Assembly (NCBI GenBank): GCA_964550375.1
Contig: CAZJYX010000016.1
Location: 26,786-90,785, forward strand
Source: JAAYXS01 sp964550375
GTDB taxonomy: Bacteria > Planctomycetota > Phycisphaerae > UBA1845 > Fen-1342
DNA length: 64,000 nucleotides
Direction of reading: 5' to 3'
Shown one piece after another: positions 44,582-57,250 of this stretch (positions are counted from its first letter, which is position 1; every line of letters begins with the position of its first letter). The position numbers and the translations under genes are program-made. The notes beneath the pieces were generated by a model, which worked only from the letters and a program-made list of their open reading frames with translations, did not search any database and was not told the DNA's origin.

Positions 44582-46444
44582 ATGAAGCACGATAGCCTGA
44601 TCAGTATGCTGCGCGGGCCCTTCGCCGCGGCGGTGGCGGCCGTCTCAGGCCGGCCGCCGCACGAGGTCGATCCGCTGCTGCGGCCGGCCGGCGACCCGAA
44701 TTTCGGCGACTACCAGTGCAACGCGGCCATGTCGCTGAGCAAGGCGCTCCGAGCCAAGCCGCGCGACATTGCCGACCGCATCGTGGCCGCGGTCACGCCG
44801 TTGCTGGCGGACGTGGCCCATCCGCCGGAGGTGGCCGGGCCGGGTTTTGTCAACATACGGCTGAAGGACGAGTTTCTGGAGCGGCACCTGGGAGCGATTC
44901 CGGCGCCGCCGGCTGAGCATGAGCGCAACCTGGATCGCGTCGGTCTGCCCACGGCCGCCGTGCCGCAGCGGGTGGTAATCGATTACTCGTCGCCGAACAT
45001 CGCCAAGCAGATGCACGTTGGGCATCTGCGCAGCACGATCATCGGCGACGTATCTGCCCGCGTGCTGGGCTTTCAGGGGCATGATGTTCTCCGGCAAAAC
45101 CACGTGGGCGACTGGGGCACGCAATTCGGCATGCTTATCGCTCACTATCGTGACCATGCCCTGCCGACGGCCGAGACCTGCGACGACCTGCTCGCCGCCA
45201 TCGAGGCCGACTACAAGGCCGCTCAGCAACGCTTCAAGGAAGATGAGCAGTTCGCGGCGGCTGCCCGGCAGGCCGTGGGCCAGCTTCAGTCCGGCGACGA
45301 CGCGGCGAGCGCGGTCTGGCGGCAGATCTGCACGCTGAGCCGGCAGGCCCTGATGTGCATCTACCAACGGCTGAACGTCATGCTGTGCGACTGCGACGTC
45401 TGCGGTGAGAGCTTCTACAACGAGCGCCTGGAGCCGGTCGTGGATGAGCTGCGCCGCACGCTGGCGCCGGGGCGTTCGCCGGCGGGCGAGGTGCGTGCGG
45501 ATGACGGCGCCCAGTGCCTGTTCCTGAATGACGAGAACGGGGCGCCGCGCTTCCGGAATCCCGATGGCGATCCGTTGCCGATGATGATCCAGAAGTCGGA
45601 TGGTGCGTATCTGTACGCGACCACCGACCTGGCGGCCCTGCGTTACCGCATCAAGGAGCTGGGGGCCCGCCGCATCGTGTACGTAACGGATGCCCGCCAG
45701 AAGCTGCACTTCGAGATGCTCTTTGCGGCGGCGCGGGCCGCCGGCTGGGTGGGCGAAGACGTGGTGCTTGAGCACGTGATGTTCGGCAGCGTGCTCGGGG
45801 ACGACCGCAAGCCGCTGAAGACGCGCGAAGGGCAGAACGTGCGTCTGGCCGACCTGCTCGACGAGGCCGAACGGCGGGCACTGGAACTTCTGGAAGCCCG
45901 GGCGGCGGAGGAGAGCGGCGAGGAGCCGGGGCTGGTCCCTGAAGAGCGGCGCGCGATCGCGCAGCGCATCGGCGTCGCGGCCGTCAAGTACGCGGATCTG
46001 CGCAATGACCGGACTACGGACTACATATTCGGCTGGGACAAGCTGCTGGCGCTGCAGGGCAATACGGCCCCCTACATGCTGTACGCCTATGCGCGCATCC
46101 GCTCGATCTACCGCAAGGCGGCCGAGAGCAGCGGCTCGCCCGACGTGTACGCGGCCGGCGTGCGGCTGTGCCTGACGGAGCCGGCCGAACGAGCCTTGGC
46201 GCTGCGTCTGGCGCGGCTGCCCGAAATCATTGACGCCGTCGCGGCCGCCCTGCTGCCACACCTGCTGTGCGCGTACTTGTATGACCTGGCGACGGACTTC
46301 AGCCGCTTCTACGAGACCTGCCCGGTGCTCAAGGCGCCGGACGAGGCCCAGCGCCTCAGCCGGTTGCGGCTGTGCGACCTGACGGCGCGCACGTTGCGGC
46401 AGGGGCTGGGGCTGCTCGGTATCGAGACGGTCGAACGCATGTAG
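44582..46444 (+). CDS. argS: Arginyl-tRNA synthetase
   Basis: Charges tRNA-Arg; 620 residues, class I fold. The N-terminal Add-1 domain is present (LLRPAGDPNFGDYQCNAAMSL), then the HIGH-type motif SSPNIAKQMHVGHLRST and VGDWGTQFGMLI. The KMSKS region is replaced by the canonical ArgRS alternative (LKTREGQNVRLADLLDEA). The DALR anticodon-binding domain closes it (ETCPVLKAPDEAQRLSRLRLCDLTARTLRQGLGLLGIE). It ends in a normal Met-stop. Confidence 0.98.
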   Translation: MKHDSLISMLRGPFAAAVAAVSGRPPHEVDPLLRPAGDPNFGDYQCNAAMSLSKALRAKPRDIADRIVAAVTPLLADVAHPPEVAGPGFVNIRLKDEFLERHLGAIPAPPAEHERNLDRVGLPTAAVPQRVVIDYSSPNIAKQMHVGHLRSTIIGDVSARVLGFQGHDVLRQNHVGDWGTQFGMLIAHYRDHALPTAETCDDLLAAIEADYKAAQQRFKEDEQFAAAARQAVGQLQSGDDAASAVWRQICTLSRQALMCIYQRLNVMLCDCDVCGESFYNERLEPVVDELRRTLAPGRSPAGEVRADDGAQCLFLNDENGAPRFRNPDGDPLPMMIQKSDGAYLYATTDLAALRYRIKELGARRIVYVTDARQKLHFEMLFAAARAAGWVGEDVVLEHVMFGSVLGDDRKPLKTREGQNVRLADLLDEAERRALELLEARAAEESGEEPGLVPEERRAIAQRIGVAAVKYADLRNDRTTDYIFGWDKLLALQGNTAPYMLYAYARIRSIYRKAAESSGSPDVYAAGVRLCLTEPAERALALRLARLPEIIDAVAAALLPHLLCAYLYDLATDFSRFYETCPVLKAPDEAQRLSRLRLCDLTARTLRQGLGLLGIETVERM

Positions 46445-46493
46445 AGCCGGACGGGGCGGGCGCGCCGTCCGGCGCATTGGGCGGGGGTGCGCT

Positions 46494-46499
46494 TATAAT
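46494..46499 (+). promoter_or_regulatory. -10 box of the MacB-like permease gene
   Basis: Perfect TATAAT in a GC-rich gap, 44 bp before the chosen start; no good -35 at 16-18 bp. Confidence 0.35.
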
Positions 46500-46543
46500 G
46501 CGGCTCGGCCGGCCGGCGCGCGGTGCCGGCCAGGAGCGTGCGG

Positions 46544-47860
46544 TTGTTCAAGCTGGTGCAGACGTTGTTTTCACGTGAGCTGATACTGCTGGGCCTGCGG
46601 GACCTGTGCGCCCACAAGCTGCGTTCGCTGCTGACGGCCCTGGGCATGATCTTCGGCGTCGGCGCCGTGATCTGCATGCTGAGTATCGGCGCAGGGACGT
46701 CGGCGGAGGAGTTGGCGAACATCCAGCGGCTCGGGAGCAACAACATCATCCTCCGCAGCGTCGAGCCCGCCCGGTCGCAACCGGCCCCCGAGGCCCAGCG
46801 GCAGGTGCACAAGTACGGTCTGAAACGCGAGGACGTGGCCCGGCTGCGGGCCCTGGAACACGTGGACGATGTCGTGCTGCTGCGCGAGGTGGCCGACCAG
46901 GTCCGCCACGTTTCGCACCGGGTCGATAGCAGTGTGCTCGGCGTCACCAGCAACTTCTTCGACGTCGTGCGGGTGCCGCTGGCGCGCGGCCGCGTGCTGG
47001 TCGATCTGGACGAGCAGACGCACGAGAAGGTCTGTGTGGTTGGGGCCGGCGTCGCGGCCGGGCTGTTCCCGAATGGGGACCCGCTCGGCCGGACGATCAG
47101 CGTCATCAACCGCGCTACCGGTCCGGTGCCGTACAAGGTCGTGGGCGTGCTGACCAAGGTCGAAACGGCCGGCGCGCCGGCCAAGGGCCGCGGGGGGCGC
47201 AACGTCAACCTCGACACGTACATCCCGCTGAGCACCGCCGACCGGCGCTACGGCGACCTGAAGTACCAGAACGCCAGCGGCGCGCGCGAAATCAAGGAAG
47301 TGCAGTTCAGCGACATCTACCTGAGTATTGATCGACAGGAAAACGTCCTGCCCGTCTCCAAGATGGTCGCGCGTGTCATGGAACACGGCCATCGCCAACA
47401 GGACTACACCATCGCGGTTCCGCTTGAACTACTGCAACAGGCCGAGCACACCAAGCGCCGCTGGCAGATTGTCCTGGGCAACATTGCCGGCGTCTCGTTG
47501 CTCGTCGGCGGCATCGGCATCATGAATATCATGCTGGCCTGCGTGACTGAACGCACGCGTGAGATCGGCATCCGCCGCGCCCTCGGCGCCAAACGCTACC
47601 ACATCACGGCCCAGTTCCTGGCCCAAACGTTGCTGCTAAGCGTCTGCGGCGGGCTCGTTGGCATATTGCTCGGAGTAGGCATCTCCCTGGCCGTCAACTA
47701 CATCGCCAGCGACTTTCGCACCAACGTCCCGCTGTGGGGCGTCCTGCTGTGCTTCGGCGTCTCGGTCGCCATCGGCCTGGCGTTCGGCCTGTATCCGGCG
47801 TGTGCCGCGGCCCGGCTGGATCCCATCCGGGCGCTCAACGCCGGAGCCCAGTCCACCTGA
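46544..47860 (+). CDS. MacB-type ABC permease (FtsX fold)
   Basis: A 438-residue permease. Start is uncertain: TTG 46544 (AGGAG 7 bp upstream) or GTG 46523. The transmembrane helix 1 (LRSLLTALGMIFGVGAVICMLSIGAG) is the MacB signature, followed by a ~230-residue periplasmic domain and a C-terminal three-helix FtsX block (VSLLVGGIGIMNIML, ERTREIGIRRALGAK). No ATPase gene sits next to it, so its partner lies elsewhere. Likely exports a peptide, lipid or lipoprotein. Confidence 0.92.
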   Translation: MFKLVQTLFSRELILLGLRDLCAHKLRSLLTALGMIFGVGAVICMLSIGAGTSAEELANIQRLGSNNIILRSVEPARSQPAPEAQRQVHKYGLKREDVARLRALEHVDDVVLLREVADQVRHVSHRVDSSVLGVTSNFFDVVRVPLARGRVLVDLDEQTHEKVCVVGAGVAAGLFPNGDPLGRTISVINRATGPVPYKVVGVLTKVETAGAPAKGRGGRNVNLDTYIPLSTADRRYGDLKYQNASGAREIKEVQFSDIYLSIDRQENVLPVSKMVARVMEHGHRQQDYTIAVPLELLQQAEHTKRRWQIVLGNIAGVSLLVGGIGIMNIMLACVTERTREIGIRRALGAKRYHITAQFLAQTLLLSVCGGLVGILLGVGISLAVNYIASDFRTNVPLWGVLLCFGVSVAIGLAFGLYPACAAARLDPIRALNAGAQST

Positions 47861-47910
47861 ACGAAGCGCCGGGCAAGAGTATCGGGCAAGGTGATTCAGC
47901 CAGCGCGACC

Positions 47911-48369
47911 CTAGCCGTCATCATCACCGGCGATCTCCTCCAGCCCGGGTTCCTCCCCCGCCGCCGGTCGCACGACAACAGCGTCACCATGGGCGCTGCA
48001 CTTACCGCTGGGCAGCCGAGCGCCGACGAGATTGATGATGGCATTGGCGCCCTTGCCGGCCGCCAGGGCCTTCAGCGCCTCGACCGCCTCGGCCGAGCCG
48101 CCCTGGCCATCGACGAAGACGGCCTCGATCTGTCGCACCACCTCGAAGCCGGCGATCGTCGCACTCGAGCTGGTCGCGATGATCTTTCGGGCCAGCTCGG
48201 CCCGTTCCCGCTGCTCCTGCTGCCGGCGGGTCTGGAGTTGCCGTGAAGCCGCCCGGCGCACCGCAACCGCCGCCGCCTCGCGCCGCCGGGCCCAGACCCA
48301 CCCCAGCACGACCAGCACGATGAAGCCGGCCGCCGCCAGGACGATTACTTGAGTAAGCGAATCTGCCAT
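47911..48369 (-). CDS. Membrane-anchored YbjQ-like protein
   Basis: A 152-residue protein from ATG 48369 with one N-terminal transmembrane helix (VIVLAAAGFIVLVVLGWVW), a helical charged linker and a C-terminal domain (about 62-135) resembling YbjQ/UPF0145 (KIIATSSSATIAGFEVVRQI, then GKGANAIINLVGARL). YbjQ domains form oligomeric rings of unclear function and are normally soluble, so the anchor is unusual. It is convergent with the permease gene. Confidence 0.6.
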   Translation of the reverse strand: MADSLTQVIVLAAAGFIVLVVLGWVWARRREAAAVAVRRAASRQLQTRRQQEQRERAELARKIIATSSSATIAGFEVVRQIEAVFVDGQGGSAEAVEALKALAAGKGANAIINLVGARLPSGKCSAHGDAVVVRPAAGEEPGLEEIAGDDDG

Positions 48370-48514
48370 GTTCTGCTCGCTCCGGCGCAACCTGCCGGCA
48401 CCGTCAGTATAGCCGCAAGACCGCCCCAATCCGGCACCCGCCGGCTTGAGGTTGCCGGCTACCGACGTGCTATCATCTGATAGGAGAGCAGCCGTCCGGA
48501 GCAAGGAGTACGGT

Positions 48515-49024
48515 ATGGGCCTGCGCTATCGACTCGTGACAATCCGGCTGGGGCATATCGGCGTCGTAGCCGATGCGCAAGGCTTGCGCCGCGTGCATCT
48601 GCCGCAGTGCTGCGCGGACGAGCTGCGCTGCGAGATCCTCGCCGACTATCCGGACGCCTGGGAAGATGAGGACCTTCTGCCGGATTTGGCCGGCGATCTG
48701 TGCCGCTATTTTGCCGGCCAGCCGGTCGTGTTCAGCGTCCCCGTGCACGCTGACGGGGCCAGCGCTTTTGCCCGGGCCGTGTGGGACGCGTGTCGGGCGA
48801 TTCCCTATGGGCAGACCATGTCTTACAAGGCTCTGGCGTCCCGCGCCGGCCGGCCCGCCGCGGCCCGCGCCGTGGGCCTCGCAATGGCGCGAAACCCCTG
48901 CCCGATTGTCATACCCTGCCACCGCGTCGTGGGCAGCAACGGCGCTTTGCGCGGCTACTCCGGACCGGGCGGAATCGAATTCAAGCGCTTGTTGCTTGAC
49001 ATGGAAACGGGCAAACACGCCTGA
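48515..49024 (+). CDS. ogt: Methylated-DNA protein-cysteine methyltransferase
   Basis: Direct reversal of O6-alkylguanine. 169 residues from ATG 48515 (GGAG 8 bp upstream). The acceptor Cys135 is in PIVIPCHRVV, with the preceding IPYGQTMSYKALASRAGRPAAARAVGLAMARNP and the recognition loop SNGALRGYSGPGG, all diagnostic of the AGT/Ogt family. It is divergent from the YbjQ-like gene across 145 bp and ends 7 bp from the S9 peptidase. Confidence 0.95.
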   Translation: MGLRYRLVTIRLGHIGVVADAQGLRRVHLPQCCADELRCEILADYPDAWEDEDLLPDLAGDLCRYFAGQPVVFSVPVHADGASAFARAVWDACRAIPYGQTMSYKALASRAGRPAAARAVGLAMARNPCPIVIPCHRVVGSNGALRGYSGPGGIEFKRLLLDMETGKHA

Positions 49025-49031
49025 CACGCAC

Positions 49032-50987
49032 CTAGCGGGCCGCCAGTGACTCCGCCAGTCCCGGGACGTGCTCGCGCCCGACCGGCACCTCGACACTTGA
49101 ACCCTCAAAATCTGCGCCCACCGGCTCGCACCGCCCGCCGAGATGCGCGCCTAGAAACGCCTCGGCAATCGCATTGAACGACAGGCTGTTCTCCGGCCGG
49201 GCAAAGCCGTGCCCTTCGTCCGGATACAACACATACGTGACCGGGATATCCCGGCTGCGCATTGCTGCGACGATCTGGTCCGACTCCGCCTGCTTGACGC
49301 GCGGATCGTTGGCACCCTGACCGATCAGCAGCGGGCGCTGAATCTGCCCGGCGTATGTCAGCGGCGAGCGGCGGCGCAGCAGGTCGCGGCCTTCGTTGGT
49401 GCGGTGGTCGCCGACGCGCGCGGCAAATAGCTCGATCATCGGCGTCCAGTACGGCGGGAGCGATTCCAGCAGCGTGAGCAGGTTCGACGGCCCGACGATA
49501 TCGACGCCGCAGGCGAACACGTCCGGGCTGTTCGTCAGGGCCCAGAGCGTGGCGTAGCCGCCGTAGCTGCCGCCCATGATCGCGACGCGCTGCCGGTCGG
49601 CGATGCCCTCCTGAACGGCCCAGGCGACGGCGTCCAGCAGGTCGGTGTGCATCCGCCCCCCCCACTCGCGATCACCGGCATTCACGAAGACCTTGCCGAA
49701 GCCGGTCGAGCCGCGGAAGTTGACGCTGAGCACCGCGTAGCCGCGGTTGGCGAGCCACTGGTGCCAGGCGTCATAGCCCCATTCATCGCGCGCCCACGGC
49801 CCGCCGTGTACGAGCAGGACGGTCGGCAGCGGGGCGGCCGGTCGGTTCGGCTTTGATCCGGTCGCGTCCGCAGGCAACGTGATGTAGCTGACCAGTTGCC
49901 GGCCGTCGCGGGCCACGATGATAACGGGCGTCATGCCTGCCAGCGGCAGATCCTCGAGCGCCCGGCGGTTGGTGAACAGGTACGTCGCGGCGCGTTGGGC
50001 CCGATCGTAGCGGTAGAAGCGCTGCGGCCCGTTGTCGAGGTCATAGGCCACGATCCAATGCTGGTCGTCCAGCGTGCGATCGACGATGCTGAAATCGCCG
50101 GCGGCGACGTCGGCCAGCGCGGCGAAGTCCGCGGCCACCGCCTCATCGAGCACTTGCCAGCGCCTGCGGTCGTAATTGAACGATACGGCCTGGATGACCT
50201 TCGTGACCGGATGGCGTTCGACATCGCCGGCGTCGGCGCGCGGGTCCTCCGCCAGCAGCGTCTTCGCGCCGCCGGCGATATCCATGCTGAACAGGGCGGT
50301 CGTGTCGCGGTCGCGGCTGTCGAGCAGGTAGAGTTGCCGGCCGGTCTCGTCGAAGCCCGCCGGTCCGGTAGTCAGGACATCCGCCGAGCCGATGGCCAGG
50401 AACAACTCCCAGCCGCCGCGCGTGGGCTTGAGGAACTGGCAGCCGCCGTCGGGCGTCATGGTTTGGGCCAGGCGCACCTCGTAGTGGTGGGTCTCGAAGC
50501 CGATGAAGCCGGGGTTCTCCAAAACGAGCTGGCGCTCTCCCGTACGGATGTTGACGCGATACAGGTCGTGCAATTGCGGCTCGCGGTCGTTCAGCCCGAC
50601 CAGGATCTCGTCGGGGTGGCGGTGGCTGACTTCCTCGACGCGCGCCTGCACGCCGGCCAGCGGCGTCAGGTCGCGGATCTCGCCGCTATGCAAGTCAACG
50701 CTGAAGATACGCCAGTTCTCGTCGCCGGCCTGATCCTGCAAGTACAGCACGTGCGCACTCGTGTACGCCCAGAAGTACTCGCGGATGCCGCGCTGCGTGT
50801 CGCGCGTGACGGGCCGGGCCTGGTCCGGGCGGTCGCTGGGGCCGACCCAGACGTTGAGCACGCCGTCCAGCGGGGCGAGGTAGCTGATGTACCGACCATC
50901 GGGGCTGATGCGCGGCGTTGTCCGGTCCGGGTTGCCAAACAGCAGCCGGCGCGGAATCAGCGGGGTGGGCGCTGCGGGCGTGCTCAT
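49032..50987 (-). CDS. Prolyl oligopeptidase-family (S9) serine peptidase
   Basis: A 651-residue cytosolic peptidase of the acylaminoacyl/dipeptidyl class. An N-terminal beta-propeller (about 30-370) precedes the alpha/beta hydrolase domain with nucleophile Ser in GGSYGGYATLWAL, Asp in GANDPRVKQAESD and His in DEGHGFARPENS. No signal peptide. It is followed by two other peptidase genes on the same strand, a probable peptide-degradation cluster. Confidence 0.93.
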   Translation of the reverse strand: MSTPAAPTPLIPRRLLFGNPDRTTPRISPDGRYISYLAPLDGVLNVWVGPSDRPDQARPVTRDTQRGIREYFWAYTSAHVLYLQDQAGDENWRIFSVDLHSGEIRDLTPLAGVQARVEEVSHRHPDEILVGLNDREPQLHDLYRVNIRTGERQLVLENPGFIGFETHHYEVRLAQTMTPDGGCQFLKPTRGGWELFLAIGSADVLTTGPAGFDETGRQLYLLDSRDRDTTALFSMDIAGGAKTLLAEDPRADAGDVERHPVTKVIQAVSFNYDRRRWQVLDEAVAADFAALADVAAGDFSIVDRTLDDQHWIVAYDLDNGPQRFYRYDRAQRAATYLFTNRRALEDLPLAGMTPVIIVARDGRQLVSYITLPADATGSKPNRPAAPLPTVLLVHGGPWARDEWGYDAWHQWLANRGYAVLSVNFRGSTGFGKVFVNAGDREWGGRMHTDLLDAVAWAVQEGIADRQRVAIMGGSYGGYATLWALTNSPDVFACGVDIVGPSNLLTLLESLPPYWTPMIELFAARVGDHRTNEGRDLLRRRSPLTYAGQIQRPLLIGQGANDPRVKQAESDQIVAAMRSRDIPVTYVLYPDEGHGFARPENSLSFNAIAEAFLGAHLGGRCEPVGADFEGSSVEVPVGREHVPGLAESLAAR

Positions 50988-51022
50988 CGGTTCATTTCCT
51001 GTCTGCCGTCCGACGGCGCGGC

Positions 51023-52522
51023 TCAGCCTTGGGCCAACTCGGCCAGAATCGCCGTGAGGAACTTGTACGTCTTCTCAACCGAGGCCGGGTAGGTGCGCTC
51101 GTCGGGACTGTGCGGGCCGGTGATGCGCGGGCCGATCGAGACCATGTCCAGCTTGCCGACGCGCTCCCCAATGATGCCACATTCGAGCCCGGCATGGACG
51201 GCCGTGACGTTGGGCTTCTCGCCGAAGAGCCGCTCGTAGATGCCGCTGCACTTCTTCAGGAGCGGCGAGTCGGGGTTCGGGTTCCAGCCGGGGTACTGGT
51301 TGCCGGTCTTGACGATCGCGCCGGCGAGCTGCCCGACGGCGGCAATCTGGGCCCAGGTCGCCGCGATGCGGCCCGGCATCGAGCTGCGGCTGAGGTTCCC
51401 GACCACCACGCGCAGGCCACCCTGACCGTCAAACGGCTCGCAGACAATCGTGCCGACATTACTGGATGTCTGCACCAGCCCCGCGACCTTCTGATGCATC
51501 TCGAGCACGCCGTGCGGCAGCGCCATGAGCGCCCGCAGCAGCCGCTGTGTGTCTTCGACCGACACGGCCGCCGCGCCTTGCCCGGATTCGATCGTAATGG
51601 CGGCATTGGGCTCGGCCGACTCGCGCTTGACCGCCTCACAGACGTCGGCGGCCGACCGCCGCAGCGCCGCCAGCGTCTCGCGCGGCGCGGCCACGACCGC
51701 TTGTGCCTCGCGGGCAAGCGCGTTGCGCTTGCTGCCGCCGGTAATGCTGACGATCCGCACGCCGGTGACGTCGGCCGCACTGAGCGTTCGCACCAACACC
51801 TTGTTGGCGTTGGCGCGGTTCTCGTGGATGTCGCCGCCGGAGTGCCCGCCGCGCAGCCCGCTGACGCTGACGCAGCCAATTTCCAGACCGGCCTCGATTG
51901 GCCGCGTCTTGAATTCCCACGTAAGCGTCGCGTCGCCGCCGCCGGCACAGCCGATGTAGATGACGTGGTCGTCTTCCGAGTCCAGGTTGATGAGCCGCTG
52001 GCCGTGGAAGAAGCCAGGCTCAAGGGCCCCGGCCCCGGTCATGCCCATCTCCTCGTCGATTGTGCACAGGATTTCGAGCGGCCCGTGCTTGACGTCGGGC
52101 GAGGTGGCTGCGGCCAGGGCCATGGCCAGGCCGATGCCGTTGTCCGCCCCGAGCGTGGTCCCGTCGCCGCGCACCACCTGCTCGCCGGTCTGGGCGTCCT
52201 GCTCGACGATCAGGCGGATGCCCTCGCGGTCGAAGTCGTGCTGCGTGCCGGCGTTCTTCTCGCAGACCATGTCCAGGTGCCCCTGCAGCACGGTCAGCGG
52301 CGCACGCTCGCAACCCGGCTTGGCCGGCACTTCGAGCACCATGTTGCCAACGCGGTCCTCACGCACTTTGAAACCGAGTTCCTGGCCCAGGGCACGCATG
52401 TGCGCGCGAATCTGCTCTTCCTGTTTCGAGGGCCGCGGCACGGCCGCGATTCCAGCAAAGTAGCGCCACACGGCGGCGGGCTTGAGCGACTTGACGGCGG
52501 TCAGATTGTCAGGCTTGGTCAT
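51023..52522 (-). CDS. pepD: Aminoacyl-histidine dipeptidase (PepD, M20)
   Basis: A 499-residue zinc dipeptidase. It starts at ATG 52522 with AAAGGACGG upstream. Zinc ligands lie in LQGHLDMVCEKN, GTTLGADNGIGLAM and CTIDEEMGMTGAGAL, and the family block VSGLRGGHSGGDIHENRANAN is present. Length and motifs fit PepD (cytosol non-specific dipeptidase). It lies 35 bp after the S9 gene start and 43 bp from the M24 gene in one strand-run. Confidence 0.95.
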   Translation of the reverse strand: MTKPDNLTAVKSLKPAAVWRYFAGIAAVPRPSKQEEQIRAHMRALGQELGFKVREDRVGNMVLEVPAKPGCERAPLTVLQGHLDMVCEKNAGTQHDFDREGIRLIVEQDAQTGEQVVRGDGTTLGADNGIGLAMALAAATSPDVKHGPLEILCTIDEEMGMTGAGALEPGFFHGQRLINLDSEDDHVIYIGCAGGGDATLTWEFKTRPIEAGLEIGCVSVSGLRGGHSGGDIHENRANANKVLVRTLSAADVTGVRIVSITGGSKRNALAREAQAVVAAPRETLAALRRSAADVCEAVKRESAEPNAAITIESGQGAAAVSVEDTQRLLRALMALPHGVLEMHQKVAGLVQTSSNVGTIVCEPFDGQGGLRVVVGNLSRSSMPGRIAATWAQIAAVGQLAGAIVKTGNQYPGWNPNPDSPLLKKCSGIYERLFGEKPNVTAVHAGLECGIIGERVGKLDMVSIGPRITGPHSPDERTYPASVEKTYKFLTAILAELAQG

Positions 52523-52565
52523 GATTATCCGTCCTTTGCGGGAGTCTTGTCACAAGAGGTTCATG

Positions 52566-53978
52566 TTAACCGGCCGGGCACGCGGCGCCGACACAGGCCG
52601 CCACTTCGTCCGGATCAGTCGGCAACTCGGCCGACAGGATCTCCGGGCCGCCCTCAGCGCGCACGGCGACCACGTGCTCGATACGAATGCCGCCAAAGCG
52701 CTCGGCCAGCAGCGCGTCAACCTTCGGCCGGTTGATCACGTCCGCCAGCGGCTGCACCAGCTCCGGGCAGGCCCAGATGGCCGGGACGGCGTAAATCCCC
52801 GGCTCGATCGTTACGGTCATGCCGGGCTCAAGGTCGCGGTCCAACCGCAGGAACCTGCTCCCGAATTCGTGCCGCCGCTTGCGGCCCGGCGCGTAGCCGG
52901 CCAGGTCGCCGAAGTCTTCCATGTCGTGGGCGTCCAGCCCGATGAGGTGTCCGACGCCGTGCGGGAAGAACAGGGCGTGGGCCGTGCGGGCCGCCAGCTC
53001 GGCCGGGTCGCCGCGCAGCAGTTCGGCCGCTACCAGGCCCGCGCAAATCACGCCGGCGGCCAGATCGTGCACCTCACGATAGCGCCGGCCGGCCACGCAG
53101 GCGGCCGTGGCGGTCTCCACCGCCCGCAGGACCGTTTCGTACAGGTGCCGCTGGATCGGCGACCAGCGCCCGCTGACCGGCATGGTCCGCGTGAAATCGC
53201 TGGCGTAGCCGGTGGGCTCCTCCGCCCCGCCGTCCACCACGAGCAGCGCGCCATCCTCGAGCTTATTGGGATGGCCGTGGCCGTGCAGCACCTCGCCCCG
53301 CACGGTCACGATGGGATTGAACGCGTGGTCGCACTGATTGGCGACCAGCACGGCCGTAAAGGCCGCCGCCGCGTCGGCCTCCAGGCGTCCGGGGCGGCAA
53401 GCGCTCATCGCGGCCCGATGCGCCGCCATCCCTACACGTGCCGCCCGCCGCATGGCGTCAAGCTCGTGCTCATCCTTTGTCAGCCGCTGGCGGATAATGG
53501 CGCGCAACTCCGCCTGGTTGGCAGCCCTGAGCTTCATGCGCCGGGCCCACTGCATGGCCTGCGGGAAGGGCGGCGTAACGGCGGCGGCGGGCCGGCCCGA
53601 CAGCAACGCCGGCAACTGATCCGGCGACGCGAGGGCCGTCACCGGCAGATCCGCGGCGGCCGCCAGAGCCACATCGTCCGGCACTTCGCCGACCCACAGG
53701 GCGTCGTCCGGGCCCGCCGGCGGTCGCAGCAGCGTGCAACCGACCTCGCCATCACTGCCCGGCTCGATCAGCAGGGCGGCGTGTTCGAGCGGCGGTCCGC
53801 CAAAGTAGAGGTACGTGCTCCCGGCCCGAAAGCGGTGCGGATTCGTGGGGTAAGTGCGGGCCGGGGCGTGGCCGGCCTGCAACACCAGCGGCCGCTTGAG
53901 CGCCTGGGCCAGCTCGGCACGACGCCGGCGATACACGTGCCCGGGTACGGTCATCGGAATGCTCTTGGAATCGCTCAT
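52566..53978 (-). CDS. Xaa-Pro aminopeptidase (M24B)
   Basis: A 470-residue metallo-aminopeptidase. The pita-bread fold ligands are Asp in VVDGGAEEP and ASDFTRTMPV, His in FPHGVGHLIGLDAHDME, Glu in TIEPGIY and Glu in IRIEHVV. The N-terminal creatinase-like domain is present. Releases N-terminal residues before proline. It sits at the start of the three-peptidase run, so it is likely part of cytosolic peptide turnover. Confidence 0.93.
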   Translation of the reverse strand: MSDSKSIPMTVPGHVYRRRRAELAQALKRPLVLQAGHAPARTYPTNPHRFRAGSTYLYFGGPPLEHAALLIEPGSDGEVGCTLLRPPAGPDDALWVGEVPDDVALAAAADLPVTALASPDQLPALLSGRPAAAVTPPFPQAMQWARRMKLRAANQAELRAIIRQRLTKDEHELDAMRRAARVGMAAHRAAMSACRPGRLEADAAAAFTAVLVANQCDHAFNPIVTVRGEVLHGHGHPNKLEDGALLVVDGGAEEPTGYASDFTRTMPVSGRWSPIQRHLYETVLRAVETATAACVAGRRYREVHDLAAGVICAGLVAAELLRGDPAELAARTAHALFFPHGVGHLIGLDAHDMEDFGDLAGYAPGRKRRHEFGSRFLRLDRDLEPGMTVTIEPGIYAVPAIWACPELVQPLADVINRPKVDALLAERFGGIRIEHVVAVRAEGGPEILSAELPTDPDEVAACVGAACPAG

Positions 53979-54122
53979 TTGGCTTCACCCTCACGCCCTA
54001 TGGCAACCAGTCGAAGTTGGGCCGGGGCTCCGCGACCCATTCAATCGCAAGGTCTCACAGCACGTCTTGTGAAGCAGCCGAGCCGGCATCGCAAACGCGG
54101 CACCCTGCGCCGGCCGCCCCGT

Positions 54123-57014
<2,892 letters not shown>

Positions 57015-57120
57015 GCTGCGCCTCTGCACCTGCCTGCGCCCGCTGGGCCGAACCCCCGGGCTTCTCAAACCTGCCGTTTCACACCCCGGGTCGGCTCGCA
57101 GCCCAACCCGCAAACCACTT

Positions 57121-57129
57121 ATTATATCA
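57121..57129 (-). promoter_or_regulatory. Extended -10 promoter of uvrA
   Basis: TGATATAAT on the minus strand, an extended -10 with perfect TATAAT, about 107 bp before the uvrA start; a -35 at 17 bp (TTCGGT) is weak. No obvious SOS box was recognised. Confidence 0.45.
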
Positions 57130-57250
57130 CATGCGGCCTGGCGACCGAAGTCCGTTCGCCGCTGTGCTTCCTGGCCGAATCCGCTATATTGCCGCTGCGT
57201 TGTCGTCCTGCGGGCGGCGCACGCCCGCCGCTTTGACTGGAGACCAACCC

